64,000 bases of DNA. Source: Ureibacillus manganicus DSM 26584 (lineage in GTDB: Bacteria; Bacillota; Bacilli; Bacillales_A; Planococcaceae). Each line of letters opens with the position of its first letter. Position 1 is the first letter of the stretch. Location of the stretch: contig NZ_JPVN01000005.1 of the NCBI RefSeq assembly GCF_000772945.1, positions 62,001-126,000 of the forward strand, written 5' to 3'. The notes under the pieces were generated by a model. It saw nothing but the letters and a program-made list of their open reading frames with translations. It was not told the origin of the DNA and did no database searches. The position numbers were made by a program, and so were the translations under genes. Positions 54,614-64,000 of the stretch are shown here, one piece after another.

Positions 54614-55894
54614 TTAACGCATATATTCTACCTTAATAACTTCATGAGTTTCAGCATCTACTACAACTCTAAATGTTTCGTTTAATTCGTTATCGTAACG
54701 AGCAATTACTTCATAACATAATCGTAATTCAAATAAATCATTTTCAGTATAGATCATTCTTTCTTCTTCTACGAATGTTCCTGGGCGGAAGAATTTGTTC
54801 CAGTCAATTGCCTTTACTGGTTGTTCTTTTATTGTTTCTTTTTGTACATACTCCATTGCATTTAATCCTAATAATTCTCCACTAGCCTTTGAAACTTTTA
54901 GCTGAATTCCATCAGGATAAACAAATGCTTCACCGTAAACTCGTGCTGTTGCAATATGATATACTTGATGATTTTCTCTGAACTCTATAATTTCTACATC
55001 CTCGTAGCCGGCATTTCTCATAAATTGATAAGTTAAATCACGGATATCCTGTTCTGAAATATTACGTTCTTCTTGCACAGGACGCTCAGATAAGAAGGAT
55101 AAAATATGGCCACCCTTAACAGTAATGTCTGCATATCCGATACGACTACCTTTTACAAATTGAATATGATAAAACGGGTATGGTGCAGTGTCTTTACTTT
55201 TTGTCACTGTATAGGCAGCATCTTTAATATTAGGTATTAGTAATTCTAAAACATCGATTGCTTGCTCTTTTGTAATTTCCTTATCATCTAAGTTTTGTAG
55301 TTCTCTTTTCTTCAACCAATCAGATTCACTTGCTGTTAAAGGGAAATCTGTTTCAGAATACGTTTTTAAATTTGAAGCAACATTTGCAAATTGATCTTGT
55401 TCTGTTTCATTATTTAACACTCGTTGCCACTTCGAGAAATCTCCATCATTTTCGAAATATCTAGAAGTAGCAACTTCCCATTCATTTGATAAGTTTCTTA
55501 GATTCGACCCTACAACACCCATTTTTTCATGCCAAGCTTCATAGTTTCCTTTTTCAGCAGCTAATCTTGCTTCTTCACCGATACTACCAATGTATTTCAT
55601 CCAATTATTAGCTACCTCCCTGTTTAATGGTAACCCACTTAAGGAAGCTCTTAATTGGTCACTCAGTCGCCAAATATTGTCCAGTTCTTTATTAAGTGCA
55701 TTTTGATCCTGGAATAATAGCGACTGGTTGACAGAAGTTTGAAGAGTTGATAATGTTTCAGACGCACTTGTTAATGCGTTTGTATATTGTGCATGTACCG
55801 TTCTTTCTAACAGTTTGTTTTCATTCCTAACTTCAAACGAATATAATCCAAGTGCAAGAACAGCTATTGATAACAAATAGACTGCATTTTTCAT
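54614..55894 (-). CDS. ypeB: Spore germination protein YpeB
   Basis: A 426-residue protein with one N-terminal membrane helix (about residues 5-22), a helical N-terminal domain, and three C-terminal PepSY-like (YPEB) domains ending EVIKVEYMR. It protects and localises SleB in the spore cortex. It lies 12 bp downstream of sleB, the conserved bicistronic arrangement. The length is close to the usual 450. Confidence 0.94.
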   Translation of the reverse strand: MKNAVYLLSIAVLALGLYSFEVRNENKLLERTVHAQYTNALTSASETLSTLQTSVNQSLLFQDQNALNKELDNIWRLSDQLRASLSGLPLNREVANNWMKYIGSIGEEARLAAEKGNYEAWHEKMGVVGSNLRNLSNEWEVATSRYFENDGDFSKWQRVLNNETEQDQFANVASNLKTYSETDFPLTASESDWLKKRELQNLDDKEITKEQAIDVLELLIPNIKDAAYTVTKSKDTAPYPFYHIQFVKGSRIGYADITVKGGHILSFLSERPVQEERNISEQDIRDLTYQFMRNAGYEDVEIIEFRENHQVYHIATARVYGEAFVYPDGIQLKVSKASGELLGLNAMEYVQKETIKEQPVKAIDWNKFFRPGTFVEEERMIYTENDLFELRLCYEVIARYDNELNETFRVVVDAETHEVIKVEYMR

Positions 55895-55906
55895 GTGATC
55901 CCTCCT

Positions 55907-56719
55907 TTAGTAGCAGAATATATGTTCACCGATTTGCTTAATTTGTGGTCTTGACCAAATCCATTTACTTGTTGCAGTAACTGGATTAAAGTAATAGAGC
56001 GCATTTTCCGATGGGTCCCAACCATTCATAGCATCTAGGACGGCTTGTTTTGCTCTATCATTTGGTGTTAACCAAATTTGACCATCTGCTACTGCGGTAA
56101 ATGCACCAGGTTGGAAAATAATTTCTGAGATTGTATTTGGAAAATCAGGTGATTCTAATCGATTTAAAATAACCGCAGCCACTGCAACTTGTCCTTCATA
56201 AGGTTCTCCACGAGACTCCCCATAAACAGCATTAGCCATTAATTGTAAATCACGTTCTGAATATTTAACTGGCAATTGAACAGTAGATGCATTATTTTGC
56301 CCTTGTCCACCATTAGTGCCTCTTCCGGCTTTTGTTTGTTGTTCTAAAGGGGTATTTCCATAGTGGGTAAACTGGTTACCTTGGGCAATTTGTTTGTGAA
56401 CCCAATCACGATTAAATTTACTTGCTCTTACTAATGTGTCTCTAGTTTTTTGCCCCATAATCCCATCAACATCTAGACCCCATTGTTCTTGGAAATTACG
56501 TAATGCCCAGTAAGTTCCATAGCCGAAAATTCCATCAATTTTCCCATTATAAAAACCTACCCATTGTAATCTAGCTTGTAATTCTATTACGTCATCACCA
56601 GAAGAACCGCGCTCTAAGAGACGCCCTGAGAAAGCATGAGCTTCTTTTGTTTGATCAATAGATGAAGCAATTCCAAGTACTAATACAAAAGTAATAAGTA
56701 TGCTTCTTACCATTACCAT
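55907..56719 (-). CDS. sleB: Spore cortex-lytic enzyme SleB
   Basis: A 270-residue secreted lytic transglycosylase that degrades spore cortex on germination. The signal peptide (SILITFVLVLGIASS) is followed by a peptidoglycan-binding domain (LLERGSSGDDVIELQARL) and the Hydrolase_2 domain with catalytic glutamate in VYGESRGEP. AAAGGAG eight bases before the ATG at 56719 selects it over a GTG at 56728. It forms an operon with ypeB. Confidence 0.96.
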   Translation of the reverse strand: MVMVRSILITFVLVLGIASSIDQTKEAHAFSGRLLERGSSGDDVIELQARLQWVGFYNGKIDGIFGYGTYWALRNFQEQWGLDVDGIMGQKTRDTLVRASKFNRDWVHKQIAQGNQFTHYGNTPLEQQTKAGRGTNGGQGQNNASTVQLPVKYSERDLQLMANAVYGESRGEPYEGQVAVAAVILNRLESPDFPNTISEIIFQPGAFTAVADGQIWLTPNDRAKQAVLDAMNGWDPSENALYYFNPVTATSKWIWSRPQIKQIGEHIFCY

Positions 56720-56775
56720 ATAATTCACTCCTTTCTCATAGCATGTAAAAAAGAGAATGTTTTATACGTTGTAAA

Positions 56776-56820
56776 TAGAAAAACGGTCCAAGAAATCCAA
56801 TGATTGATTTCTTGAACCGT
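56776..56820 (-). terminator. Terminator of prsW
   Basis: ACGGT-CAAGAAATC pairs with GATTTCTTG-ACCGT, then TTTTTC on the minus strand. The stem begins at the last base of the prsW stop codon. Confidence 0.8.
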
Positions 56821-57497
56821 TAATTGTATTTTTTTTGTTCTATTAGGTGTTCTACTAAATGTTGGTGCGCAAGTTTCACTTTATTTAATGCTAACCACCA
56901 TAAAAATAACATAAATGGAGCAACAAGGTATACCCAGTAATCTTCAAATGATAAAATCGTATTATAAATAAGATGTAATATTAATGGTGCCAAAAATGCT
57001 AGTAGTAAATATTCCGTCGCTTTATCATTTTTCGCAAATTTACTTTTCCCAAAGTAATAACCCATTAACACACCATATAATGCATGACTACTTACTGGTA
57101 ATATGGCTCTCATAAAAGCAGTATCAATACCAAATGATAGTAAGTATAGTACATTCTCAACTGTAGCGAATCCTAAAGAAACACTTGCACCATACAGTAT
57201 ACCATCATACGGATCATCAAATTCAACATGGCCATAAATAACTACAAAAATAACAAGCCATTTAAAAAATTCTTCAATTGTACTTGAAAATAAGACGTTC
57301 GCTATAAATGGACTAGCAAAAACACCTTCTTCTTGTAAAACATATTGAATAAACATTATTGGAAAGGTGATAAATGCCCCATAGATGAATGCTTGAAACA
57401 GGGTTCTTCGCGGTTCTGTTGACATTTGATTACGAAGGTAGAAATAACTGAACAACGCGAGGCCTGGAGCTATCGCAGCAGACAATATTATAAACAT
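56820..57497 (-). CDS. prsW: Membrane protease PrsW
   Basis: A 225-residue polytopic membrane protease with about seven helices. The conserved glutamates are in STIEEFFKW and GFATVENVLY, with the histidines in VSSHALYGV and LHLIYN. In B. subtilis PrsW cleaves the anti-sigma factor RsiW (site 1) to activate sigma-W under envelope stress. Located near sleB as in B. subtilis. It is divergent from ansA. Confidence 0.93.
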   Translation of the reverse strand: MFIILSAAIAPGLALFSYFYLRNQMSTEPRRTLFQAFIYGAFITFPIMFIQYVLQEEGVFASPFIANVLFSSTIEEFFKWLVIFVVIYGHVEFDDPYDGILYGASVSLGFATVENVLYLLSFGIDTAFMRAILPVSSHALYGVLMGYYFGKSKFAKNDKATEYLLLAFLAPLILHLIYNTILSFEDYWVYLVAPFMLFLWWLALNKVKLAHQHLVEHLIEQKKYN

Positions 57498-57585
57498 GTC
57501 GATTTGCTCCTTTTACAGTCTAAACTCTAAAATTATTATAACATGTAAACTTGCTTATAAAGCGAATTTAAAGGAGAATTTAAAA

Positions 57586-58557
57586 ATGAAAAAAAACATT
57601 TTATTAGTACATACCGGTGGGACAATTTCAATGCAAATAAATAATGAAACCGGGTCGGTCACAACATCCGATTCAAACCCGATAATGGGCTTAAGTAGTA
57701 ATCTAGAGAAGTACGCTAACATAATTGAAGTAGAAGCATTTAACCTACCATCACCACACATAACACCTTATGAAATGCTTCAACTCAAAAATTTGCTCGT
57801 TGAATCTATAAAAGCAAATCAAGTTGATGGTGTCGTTATTACACACGGAACAGATACTTTAGAAGAAACTGCCTATTTTCTAGATTTAACAACAAATTAT
57901 GATTTACCAATTGTAATCACAGGTGCAATGAGATCTTCCAATGAACTAGGTGCTGATGGAGTCTATAATTTAGTAGAGGCTGTTCGTGTTGCGTGTAGTG
58001 AAGACGCACGGAAGAAAGGTGTTCTCGTCGTGATGAATGATGAAATCCATCAAGCATTTAACATTACGAAAACTTCTACTTCTAGTGTAAACACTTTTCA
58101 AAGTCCACAATATGGTCCAATTGGTTTAATTACAAAAAAATTAGTTCATATCCACCAATCGCCAATAAAAAGAAGATACGTTGAAGTAAACTCCTTAGAG
58201 AAAAGAGTCGCAATGTTGAAAGTATATGCTGGCATGGAGGGAGATTTGTTAGAATCTATTTTTCAACTTAAATATGACGGTGTTGTCCTAGAGGGATTAG
58301 GTCAAGGAAATGTACCTCCAAAAGTTGTAGATGGCATTCAAAAATTAATTGAAGCTAAAATTCCTGTTGTCCTTGTTTCAAGATGCTTTAACGGAATTGC
58401 TGAACCGGTTTATGGCTATCATGGTGGTGGTAAAATGCTTGAGGATTTAGGTGTAATCTTTGCAACTGGAATTAGCGGACAAAAAGCCCGACTAAAGTTG
58501 TTGATTGGGTTGAATCAGGTGAACAGTCCTGTTGATTTGAAAGAGTTTTTTAATTAA
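57586..58557 (+). CDS. ansA: L-asparaginase (type I)
   Basis: A 323-residue enzyme hydrolysing asparagine to aspartate and ammonia. The catalytic threonines are in HTGGTISM and HGTDTLEET; the GAMRSSNELGADG stretch is also conserved. No signal peptide, so cytoplasmic. AAAGGAG nine bases before the ATG at 57586 sets the start; upstream in-frame codons (57496) are rejected. No ansB partner or ansR regulator is adjacent. Confidence 0.94.
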   Translation: MKKNILLVHTGGTISMQINNETGSVTTSDSNPIMGLSSNLEKYANIIEVEAFNLPSPHITPYEMLQLKNLLVESIKANQVDGVVITHGTDTLEETAYFLDLTTNYDLPIVITGAMRSSNELGADGVYNLVEAVRVACSEDARKKGVLVVMNDEIHQAFNITKTSTSSVNTFQSPQYGPIGLITKKLVHIHQSPIKRRYVEVNSLEKRVAMLKVYAGMEGDLLESIFQLKYDGVVLEGLGQGNVPPKVVDGIQKLIEAKIPVVLVSRCFNGIAEPVYGYHGGGKMLEDLGVIFATGISGQKARLKLLIGLNQVNSPVDLKEFFN

Positions 58558-58667
58558 TTTTTATTTAATAATGGGAGCAATTATCCAATCTATGTATCAA
58601 ACTCGAAATACATTCCGTTATTAACTGACATAGATGGCCAATTTAATCTTAGCCTTATCTAAAGTAA

Positions 58668-58694
58668 AATAGCGGCGTTCACCCGCCGCTATTT
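58668..58694. terminator. Bidirectional terminator between ansA and ypdA
   Basis: AAATAGCGGCG pairs perfectly with CGCCGCTATTT. U-rich sequence follows on the minus strand (TTTTACTTT) and weaker on the plus strand. It serves the convergent genes. Confidence 0.75.
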
Positions 58695-59662
58695 CATTTC
58701 TCTTTATTCACAATACAATTCGCAATAAATCCACCATGAAACTTTCCGTTTTCGATAAAGATTTCATTTGCATTGTTTCCTGCAGCTAGCACTCCAGCAA
58801 TGAATAAATTTTCTACATTTGTTTCCATTGTTTCTGGATTATATATTGGTCGACCCGTTTCTTGATCTATTCCAACACCCATTGATTGTATGAAGTGATG
58901 ATCCGGATGATAGCCAGTCATCGCAAAAACAAAATCATTATGGATTATTTTTTCCTCTCCATCAACTAACAATGTCACTTCATTTTCAGCAATTTGTAAC
59001 ACATTGCTGTTAAACAGCATTTTGATTTCTTCATTTCGTACGAGAGCATCAAATTCAGGTAATATCCAAGGTTTTACACTTGGTGAGTACTGACTTCCCC
59101 TATAAGAAACTGTCACTCTGGCCCCCGCCTTATTTAGTTCCAATGCAGCATCCACAGCAGAATTTTTCCCACCTATGACTAAAACATCTGTATCAAAAAA
59201 TGGATGTGCCTCTTTGAAATAATGGAAAACTTTTGATAGGTCTTCACCGGGGATATTCATAAAGTTAGGCTGATCATAATACCCTGTTGCAATTACAACA
59301 TAAGGTGTTACATATTCATCTTTATCTGACTTTACATGAAAATTTCCATCTTCAAGCTTCGTAACATGAAGAACTTTTTCAAATCGATGAACTTGAAGAT
59401 TTTTCATCTTCACCACTTCACGGTAATAAACGAGCGCTTGATTTCTCCGTGGTTTTCGTTCCTCAATGATAAATGGAACATCACCGATTGCTAATTTTTC
59501 ACTCGTACTAAAAAATGTTTGGTGTGTCGGATAATGATAGAGGGCATTTACGACATTCCCTTTTTCAATAATAATTGGTTGTAATCCAATATTTTGCAAT
59601 TCGATGGCAGCCGATAGACCACAAGGACCTCCACCAACGATAATCGCGTCTTTCCTTTTCAT
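58694..59662 (-). CDS. ypdA: YpdA, bacillithiol disulfide reductase
   Basis: A 322-residue FAD/NADPH oxidoreductase. The FAD motif VGGGPCGLSAA (8-18) has the conserved active cysteine in GPCG, and GGKNSAVDAAL is the NADPH motif. YpdA (Bdr) reduces oxidised bacillithiol, so it partners with bshA at 16 kb. The length is normal. Confidence 0.93.
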   Translation of the reverse strand: MKRKDAIIVGGGPCGLSAAIELQNIGLQPIIIEKGNVVNALYHYPTHQTFFSTSEKLAIGDVPFIIEERKPRRNQALVYYREVVKMKNLQVHRFEKVLHVTKLEDGNFHVKSDKDEYVTPYVVIATGYYDQPNFMNIPGEDLSKVFHYFKEAHPFFDTDVLVIGGKNSAVDAALELNKAGARVTVSYRGSQYSPSVKPWILPEFDALVRNEEIKMLFNSNVLQIAENEVTLLVDGEEKIIHNDFVFAMTGYHPDHHFIQSMGVGIDQETGRPIYNPETMETNVENLFIAGVLAAGNNANEIFIENGKFHGGFIANCIVNKEK

Positions 59663-59725
59663 ACTGACATCTCCTTAAACGAACCTAGTACTATTATATC
59701 TCGAAGTTTCCAGTTCGTTTAAAAT

Positions 59726-60478
59726 TTACCCTTTAAATTTTACGTCAATTATGTGACATTCTGGTTTCGCACCGAATCGGAAAGGTAATAACGTAGTTCC
59801 ATATCCGTTACTAATCAAAGTCGGAACACCATTTTTAATAGAAAATGATCCCTGTGGATGAATACCAAACGGTCCTAATCTTATTTGTCCTCCGTGCAAA
59901 TGTCCACCCATTAAAAGATCCACTTTAAATCTCTTTTGGATCTCGGGAAATATTTGAGGATTATGAGAAATAAAAAAATTGAGCTCATCTTTAGGAACGA
60001 TCTTGAAGGTTTTTTCAACATCACCCCCTACATCCGATGTAAAATCAACAGCACTCAACCATATTTTATAATGATCGTTCAATAAAATAGCATTGTTTTC
60101 AATCACTTGAACACCGGTTTTTGCAAAAATTTCGCGTAGCCTAGCCTCTCCTACTTCTCGATCATTATTCCCCCATACAAAATAAGTTGGGCCTAATGAA
60201 CCTAACAATTTCAAATTGTCGTAAATCCGATTAATAGATGTTCTCTTATCAGCAAGATCACCACCAACAATAACCGCATCCACTTTAGTAGAGATATTTT
60301 GAATCATTTTTTTATCAATTTTTCGTACATGTATATCAGAAATGAAAAATAAAGTGATGTTTCCTTCAATTCCATTCAACTGAAATTCATGATATAAAAC
60401 GTTATTTTCAAAAGCTTCCTTCACCATAAATAGTACAATTGCAACGCAAAGAAGTACTAAAAAAAAGATATAAATCAA
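59726..60478 (-). CDS. ypbG: Membrane-anchored metallophosphoesterase
   Basis: A 250-residue calcineurin-like phosphoesterase with one N-terminal membrane helix (IYIFFLVLLCVAIVLFMV). Metal-binding motifs SDIHV, GGDLAD, GNND and GHLHGGQ are all present. The substrate is unknown. The start is TTG at 60478 after AAGGGGTGG; a GTG six codons upstream overlaps this site. It lies between ypdA and ypbE, as ypbG does in B. subtilis. Confidence 0.85.
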   Translation of the reverse strand: MIYIFFLVLLCVAIVLFMVKEAFENNVLYHEFQLNGIEGNITLFFISDIHVRKIDKKMIQNISTKVDAVIVGGDLADKRTSINRIYDNLKLLGSLGPTYFVWGNNDREVGEARLREIFAKTGVQVIENNAILLNDHYKIWLSAVDFTSDVGGDVEKTFKIVPKDELNFFISHNPQIFPEIQKRFKVDLLMGGHLHGGQIRLGPFGIHPQGSFSIKNGVPTLISNGYGTTLLPFRFGAKPECHIIDVKFKG

Positions 60479-60500
60479 GAAGCCCACCCCTTTCACGACA

Positions 60501-60536
60501 AGAAAAAAGACGATGCAGTTTTTATACCATCGTCTT
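60501..60536 (-). terminator. Terminator of ypbE
   Basis: AAGACGATG and CATCGTCTT pair across 12 nt, then TTTTTC on the minus strand, just upstream of the phosphoesterase gene. Confidence 0.75.
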
Positions 60537-60616
60537 AAAAATACAATTTTTGTACCTATTATATGAAATATATTGTAAACGATTAATAATTAGAAATAAA
60601 ATAATCTGTTCACATA

Positions 60617-61225
60617 TTATGGAATTATTAATGTTTGTCCCACTTGGATATCTGGAGTTTGCATACCGTTTGCTTCCATAATTGCATCAACGGTTGTATT
60701 TCTTTCATTAGCAATTTTGTAAAGAGTATCTCCAGTTTCTACTTTATGCTTTCCATTTGAAATTTGTTCATCTTTTTTCTCTTTTTCAGTTGATGTTTCA
60801 GCAGATGATGTATCTTTATTTGTACTCTGTTTATCATTTGATTGATCGACTTCATTTGAATTTCGATTGTCATTTTCAGACAAGTCATCTTCCTCTTTAT
60901 TTTCATCTACCGTGTCATCTATTAAAACAGGCTCATCAATAGTAGTTTCATCTTCTTCTAGTTTATCATTCTTCTCATATTCTAGTGTTTCTTCGTTACC
61001 CTGAGCTTTACTTGGAGTTGTTGGTGTATAGAATCCCCATATGTACACTAGTACTACAAGTGGTATGAAAATAAAAATAACAGTTAATATTGTCATTAAA
61101 GGATCTCTACGTCTAGGCTTTTTATTTTTTCCATAACGAGAGCGTGACTGTCTGGAGTTAGGTTTTTCTACATCTATAGATTGACGATGTTGTTCAATTT
61201 TTTCTCTATAATCCTTTTTACTCAT
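60617..61225 (-). CDS. ypbE: LysM-domain membrane protein YpbE
   Basis: A 202-residue protein with a basic cytoplasmic N-terminus (KNKKPRRRD), a membrane helix (LMTILTVIFIFIPLVVLVYI, about 43-62), a long acidic Ser/Asn/Glu linker (about 75-150) and one C-terminal LysM domain (VETGDTLYKIANE). LysM would hold the protein to peptidoglycan. The exact role is unknown. It is downstream of recQ, as in B. subtilis. Confidence 0.85.
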   Translation of the reverse strand: MSKKDYREKIEQHRQSIDVEKPNSRQSRSRYGKNKKPRRRDPLMTILTVIFIFIPLVVLVYIWGFYTPTTPSKAQGNEETLEYEKNDKLEEDETTIDEPVLIDDTVDENKEEDDLSENDNRNSNEVDQSNDKQSTNKDTSSAETSTEKEKKDEQISNGKHKVETGDTLYKIANERNTTVDAIMEANGMQTPDIQVGQTLIIP

Positions 61226-61338
61226 TTTTCCACCTCCGACGCTTCCATTATCATATTATGACGAAATTCAATGTAATTGTAAATGCATGTAAATGCAATT
61301 TTCATAGATTATGTCGAATTTTAGAAGAAAAAGTTTCA

Positions 61339-62790
61339 TCATTTATTTTTTCTCCCAATTAATATGCTCTGAATTCTATCTTTCCATGAGTCAGGTTTAG
61401 TGGAAATTTCATGTAATTTACGAGGTTCAATGATCTCTTTTACAATTATACCGCAGCATTCACAACAGTTATTTGGTCGTTCAGTTAACTGTTGCCCAAA
61501 ATAATGTACGAGTACATTTCTCATACAGTCCTTTGTTTGTACAATTTCCATCATTTCATCAACAGCTTGCATTTTTTCGATTCGCATTTTATGTAACAAT
61601 CGTTGAACTTCATCAGTTGGCTGTTCATTCATCCAATAATCTAGTACTCGAAAGGCAGTTTCAGAGATTTCACCATTTTGAAACATGATGAATGGATTTT
61701 CATTTTTAAAACGGTAATTTTCATAGAGTGCTATATGATGGTCTGTTGGTAAATCATCAGTCGCTAGCATTTTTGCAAAATTTTCGTCACCATCTTCATA
61801 TAGCAAAATGGCTAGCGAATCCTTTCCATCTCTACCTGCCCTTCCGATTTCCTGCATATAATTTGCTATATTGGAAGGCAAACTATGATGAATAACTTGT
61901 CGAACATCACTTTTATGCACACCCATTCCAAATGCATTTGTCGCAACAATCCACTGAATGGATCCTTCTATAAATTGTTGCTGGATAAATTGTCGATCCA
62001 CTGATTCTTTTCCTGCATGATAACTTGCTGCTTGAACCCCCACTTGAATTAGTCGATTACTAATGTTCTCAGCTTTTGTTCGCGACTGTGTATAAATAAT
62101 GCCTGGGCCTTCAGTTTCTAATACATGCTCAATAATCCAGTCTACTTTGTCTTCTTGGCGCTGAAATTGTCGTCTAGATAGATGAATATTCTTTCGGTCA
62201 ACTGAATGAATATAATGAAAAGGCTCGTCCATTTTTAAATAGTTCTGAATGTCACCAAGAACTTTATTTGTTGCTGTGGCAGATAATGCTAATATCGGTG
62301 GCCTATTTACACCATGGAAAAGCTCACCTATCCGCAAGTAATCAGGTCGGAAGTCAAATCCCCATTGAGAAATACAATGTGCTTCATCCACTACAACCAA
62401 AGATAAATTCACTTCATTCAGCCGCTCATACACCTGTTTTTGTAACAACATTTCAGGTGAAATGAATATAAATCGATACTGATGTAAGTAATTTAAAGCA
62501 TATTGCTTTTGCTGAAATGTTAAAAAAGAATTTAAAGCGACCACTCGTTTTTCACCAAATTGTTTCATTTGTGTTACCTGGTCTTGCATTAAAGATAATA
62601 ACGGAGATACGATCAAAACAGTTCCATTAAAAACATAGCCTGGTAATTGATAACATAATGACTTCCCCATCCCTGTAGGCAATAGAGCAATCACGTCTCT
62701 TCCAACAACGATTTGCTCAATCACTTCCTTTTGGCCCGGTCGAAAGGAATGATAGCCAAAATGTCGATATAATATATCTTCTAATTCCAT
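61339..62790 (-). CDS. recS: RecQ-family ATP-dependent DNA helicase (RecS type)
   Basis: A 483-residue superfamily 2 helicase. Walker A LLPTGMGKS, DEAH in VVDEAHCISQWGFDFR, ALSATAT (motif III) and QEIGRAGRDG (motif VI) are all present. The RecQ zinc region has cysteines CMRNVLVHYFG then CCECC. There is no HRDC domain, so it is the short RecS type. Its start overlaps ypbB by 10 bp, indicating coupled translation. Confidence 0.93.
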   Translation of the reverse strand: MELEDILYRHFGYHSFRPGQKEVIEQIVVGRDVIALLPTGMGKSLCYQLPGYVFNGTVLIVSPLLSLMQDQVTQMKQFGEKRVVALNSFLTFQQKQYALNYLHQYRFIFISPEMLLQKQVYERLNEVNLSLVVVDEAHCISQWGFDFRPDYLRIGELFHGVNRPPILALSATATNKVLGDIQNYLKMDEPFHYIHSVDRKNIHLSRRQFQRQEDKVDWIIEHVLETEGPGIIYTQSRTKAENISNRLIQVGVQAASYHAGKESVDRQFIQQQFIEGSIQWIVATNAFGMGVHKSDVRQVIHHSLPSNIANYMQEIGRAGRDGKDSLAILLYEDGDENFAKMLATDDLPTDHHIALYENYRFKNENPFIMFQNGEISETAFRVLDYWMNEQPTDEVQRLLHKMRIEKMQAVDEMMEIVQTKDCMRNVLVHYFGQQLTERPNNCCECCGIIVKEIIEPRKLHEISTKPDSWKDRIQSILIGRKNK

Positions 62791-63827
62791 GAATTTGAGT
62801 CACCTCTTGCTAAAACAAGTCGTAATTGAAAATAAGACAAATTCGGTAAAACTTCATGCAATACTTTTAACTTTTTTGTTTGGTAATCGTCAATTGTACG
62901 TAATACGCTATTCGTTTCTTCTTCTGTTAAAAATTTTACAATAGGAAATTTGCGGTCGTTCATTGCTAGTTCTACAATATGATCTTCAATCGTACTAGTT
63001 TTCAGATTCCTAATCATACTTATTTCATCAATAGAATAGCCCTTTTTGAAAAGTTGAGCTGTCTGGTTTGCTGATTCAGTTAATGTCATTTCAATGCGGA
63101 CTCGTTCTGCTATTTTTGATAGTAATGGATAGTTTTCCTCACTAAATGTAATTTCATTAAGCCAATGGTGTATACATGAGATGTATAGTAACTGAACATC
63201 CATTTCAGTTAATTTTTCATGAATGCTAATCTGTTGCCAAGTAAATCCTGGTTGATTTACACCACTTAATCTTTTTATAACGATTGACTTTTCTCTTTCT
63301 TCGTTTTTCACCTTCTCTAAACTTGCAACTATTTCATTCAAAAGCTTTTGTTGTAAATGACCGTTTTGATATTGTTGTGTTTTTAAATAAGATTTTACCC
63401 ATAATTGAATATCATCATTTTGTTGAATAGGTATGAACTTCATATTTCCGTCGCTGAGGTAAGATAATGTTTGAACAATTAGTGACAGTCGGGCAAAAAA
63501 GATATGTTCATTTCCTCGATAATGCCATCCATCAAATGAAAGTTTCATAGATTGTTTTAAAAAAGAATATCCTGTTTCTGTAATCCTATAACGATTTTCT
63601 GGCAAAATAGATATGTAATGTTGATTTGATAAATTATTTATTTGTTCATCAAATTGCCTTCTTTGTAGTTTTGGTAAAATTCCAAAATAACTATGTAAAC
63701 CAAATATTCCAACGTCTTGAATTGTCTGTCCAGACCGCTTTCCACGCAACAAATGATAGACTGCTGAAACGGTCCGTTCTCCATTAAATGTTGCGAGTAA
63801 ATTTAAGACTAAAGTTTGAAATATCAA
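62781..63827 (-). CDS. ypbB: YpbB, helix-turn-helix protein adjacent to recS
   Basis: About 348 residues. The middle is helical; the C-terminal KKGYSIDEISMIRNLKTSTI is a helix-turn-helix of the HTH_40 (RQC-like) type. It likely works with the RecS helicase, which lacks such a domain, and the two are overlapping genes. The start is a TTG at 63827 (GGAGTGG six bases upstream); a TTG at 63842 overlaps that ribosome binding site. Conserved next to fer and recS in B. subtilis. Confidence 0.82.
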   Translation of the reverse strand: MIFQTLVLNLLATFNGERTVSAVYHLLRGKRSGQTIQDVGIFGLHSYFGILPKLQRRQFDEQINNLSNQHYISILPENRYRITETGYSFLKQSMKLSFDGWHYRGNEHIFFARLSLIVQTLSYLSDGNMKFIPIQQNDDIQLWVKSYLKTQQYQNGHLQQKLLNEIVASLEKVKNEEREKSIVIKRLSGVNQPGFTWQQISIHEKLTEMDVQLLYISCIHHWLNEITFSEENYPLLSKIAERVRIEMTLTESANQTAQLFKKGYSIDEISMIRNLKTSTIEDHIVELAMNDRKFPIVKFLTEEETNSVLRTIDDYQTKKLKVLHEVLPNLSYFQLRLVLARGDSNSWN

Positions 63828-63883
63828 AATCAACCACTCCAAAATTGTAGTATTATGTTGAAAAGTCGATTAAACCGATTTAG

Positions 63884-64000
<117 letters not shown>

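Overview
The window is a chromosomal segment of a low-GC, endospore-forming member of the Bacillales. The gene order closely follows the Bacillus subtilis ponA to fer interval. Spore genes (spoIVA, sleB, ypeB, prsW), bacillithiol genes (bshA, ypdA), mtrB (TRAP), AUG/GUG/UUG starts behind strong GGAGG ribosome binding sites, and many U-rich hairpin terminators all fit. The protein sequences look to me more like the Lysinibacillus/Solibacillus/Ureibacillus (Planococcaceae) group than Bacillus sensu stricto; that is an inference from memory, not a search.

Layout: 1-3.4 kb has the 3' end of a class A PBP gene (ponA), a palindromic dispersed repeat, ypoC-nth-dnaD and a structured intergenic element. 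3.4-9.3 kb holds asnS-aspB-ypmB-dinG. 9.3-9.7 kb has no protein gene but carries a candidate small structured RNA and a promoter/terminator unit. 9.7-15 kb holds a stand-alone dihydrolipoamide dehydrogenase gene, an inverted second copy of the repeat, panBCD and birA. 15-19.5 kb holds cca-bshA-mgsA-dapB and a YitT-family gene. 19.5-26 kb holds a small membrane protein, a zinc membrane protease, ypjA, the menaquinol:cytochrome c reductase operon qcrABC and ypiABF. 26-33.4 kb is the aromatic supraoperon cheR-aroC-aroB-aroH-hisC-tyrA-aroA without trp genes. 33.5-38.4 kb has two paralogous coiled-coil membrane proteins, ndk, the heptaprenyl/menaquinone genes hepT-menG-hepS, and mtrB-folE. 38.6-44.8 kb holds hbs, spoIVA, yphF, yphE, gpsA and der. 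44.8-51.6 kb is accessory: a frameshifted WapA-like RHS polymorphic-toxin gene, a membrane protein placed where an immunity gene would be, and degenerate RHS-core remnants. 51.6-64 kb holds rpsA-like ypfD, cmk, a PilZ protein, ypeB-sleB, prsW, ansA, ypdA, ypbG, ypbE, recQ, ypbB and the start of fer.

Most genes work in core metabolism: aromatic amino acids, pantothenate/CoA, lysine/diaminopimelate, menaquinone and respiratory chain, bacillithiol redox, translation/ribosome GTPases, and spore coat/cortex functions. The most unusual parts are the WapA-like locus with an unrecognised membrane-type C-terminal tip and a candidate immunity partner, the candidate sRNA at 9.49-9.63 kb, the multi-stem element at 3.2 kb, the inverted pair of long palindromic repeats, and a spoIVA gene whose only well-placed initiation codon is AUA.
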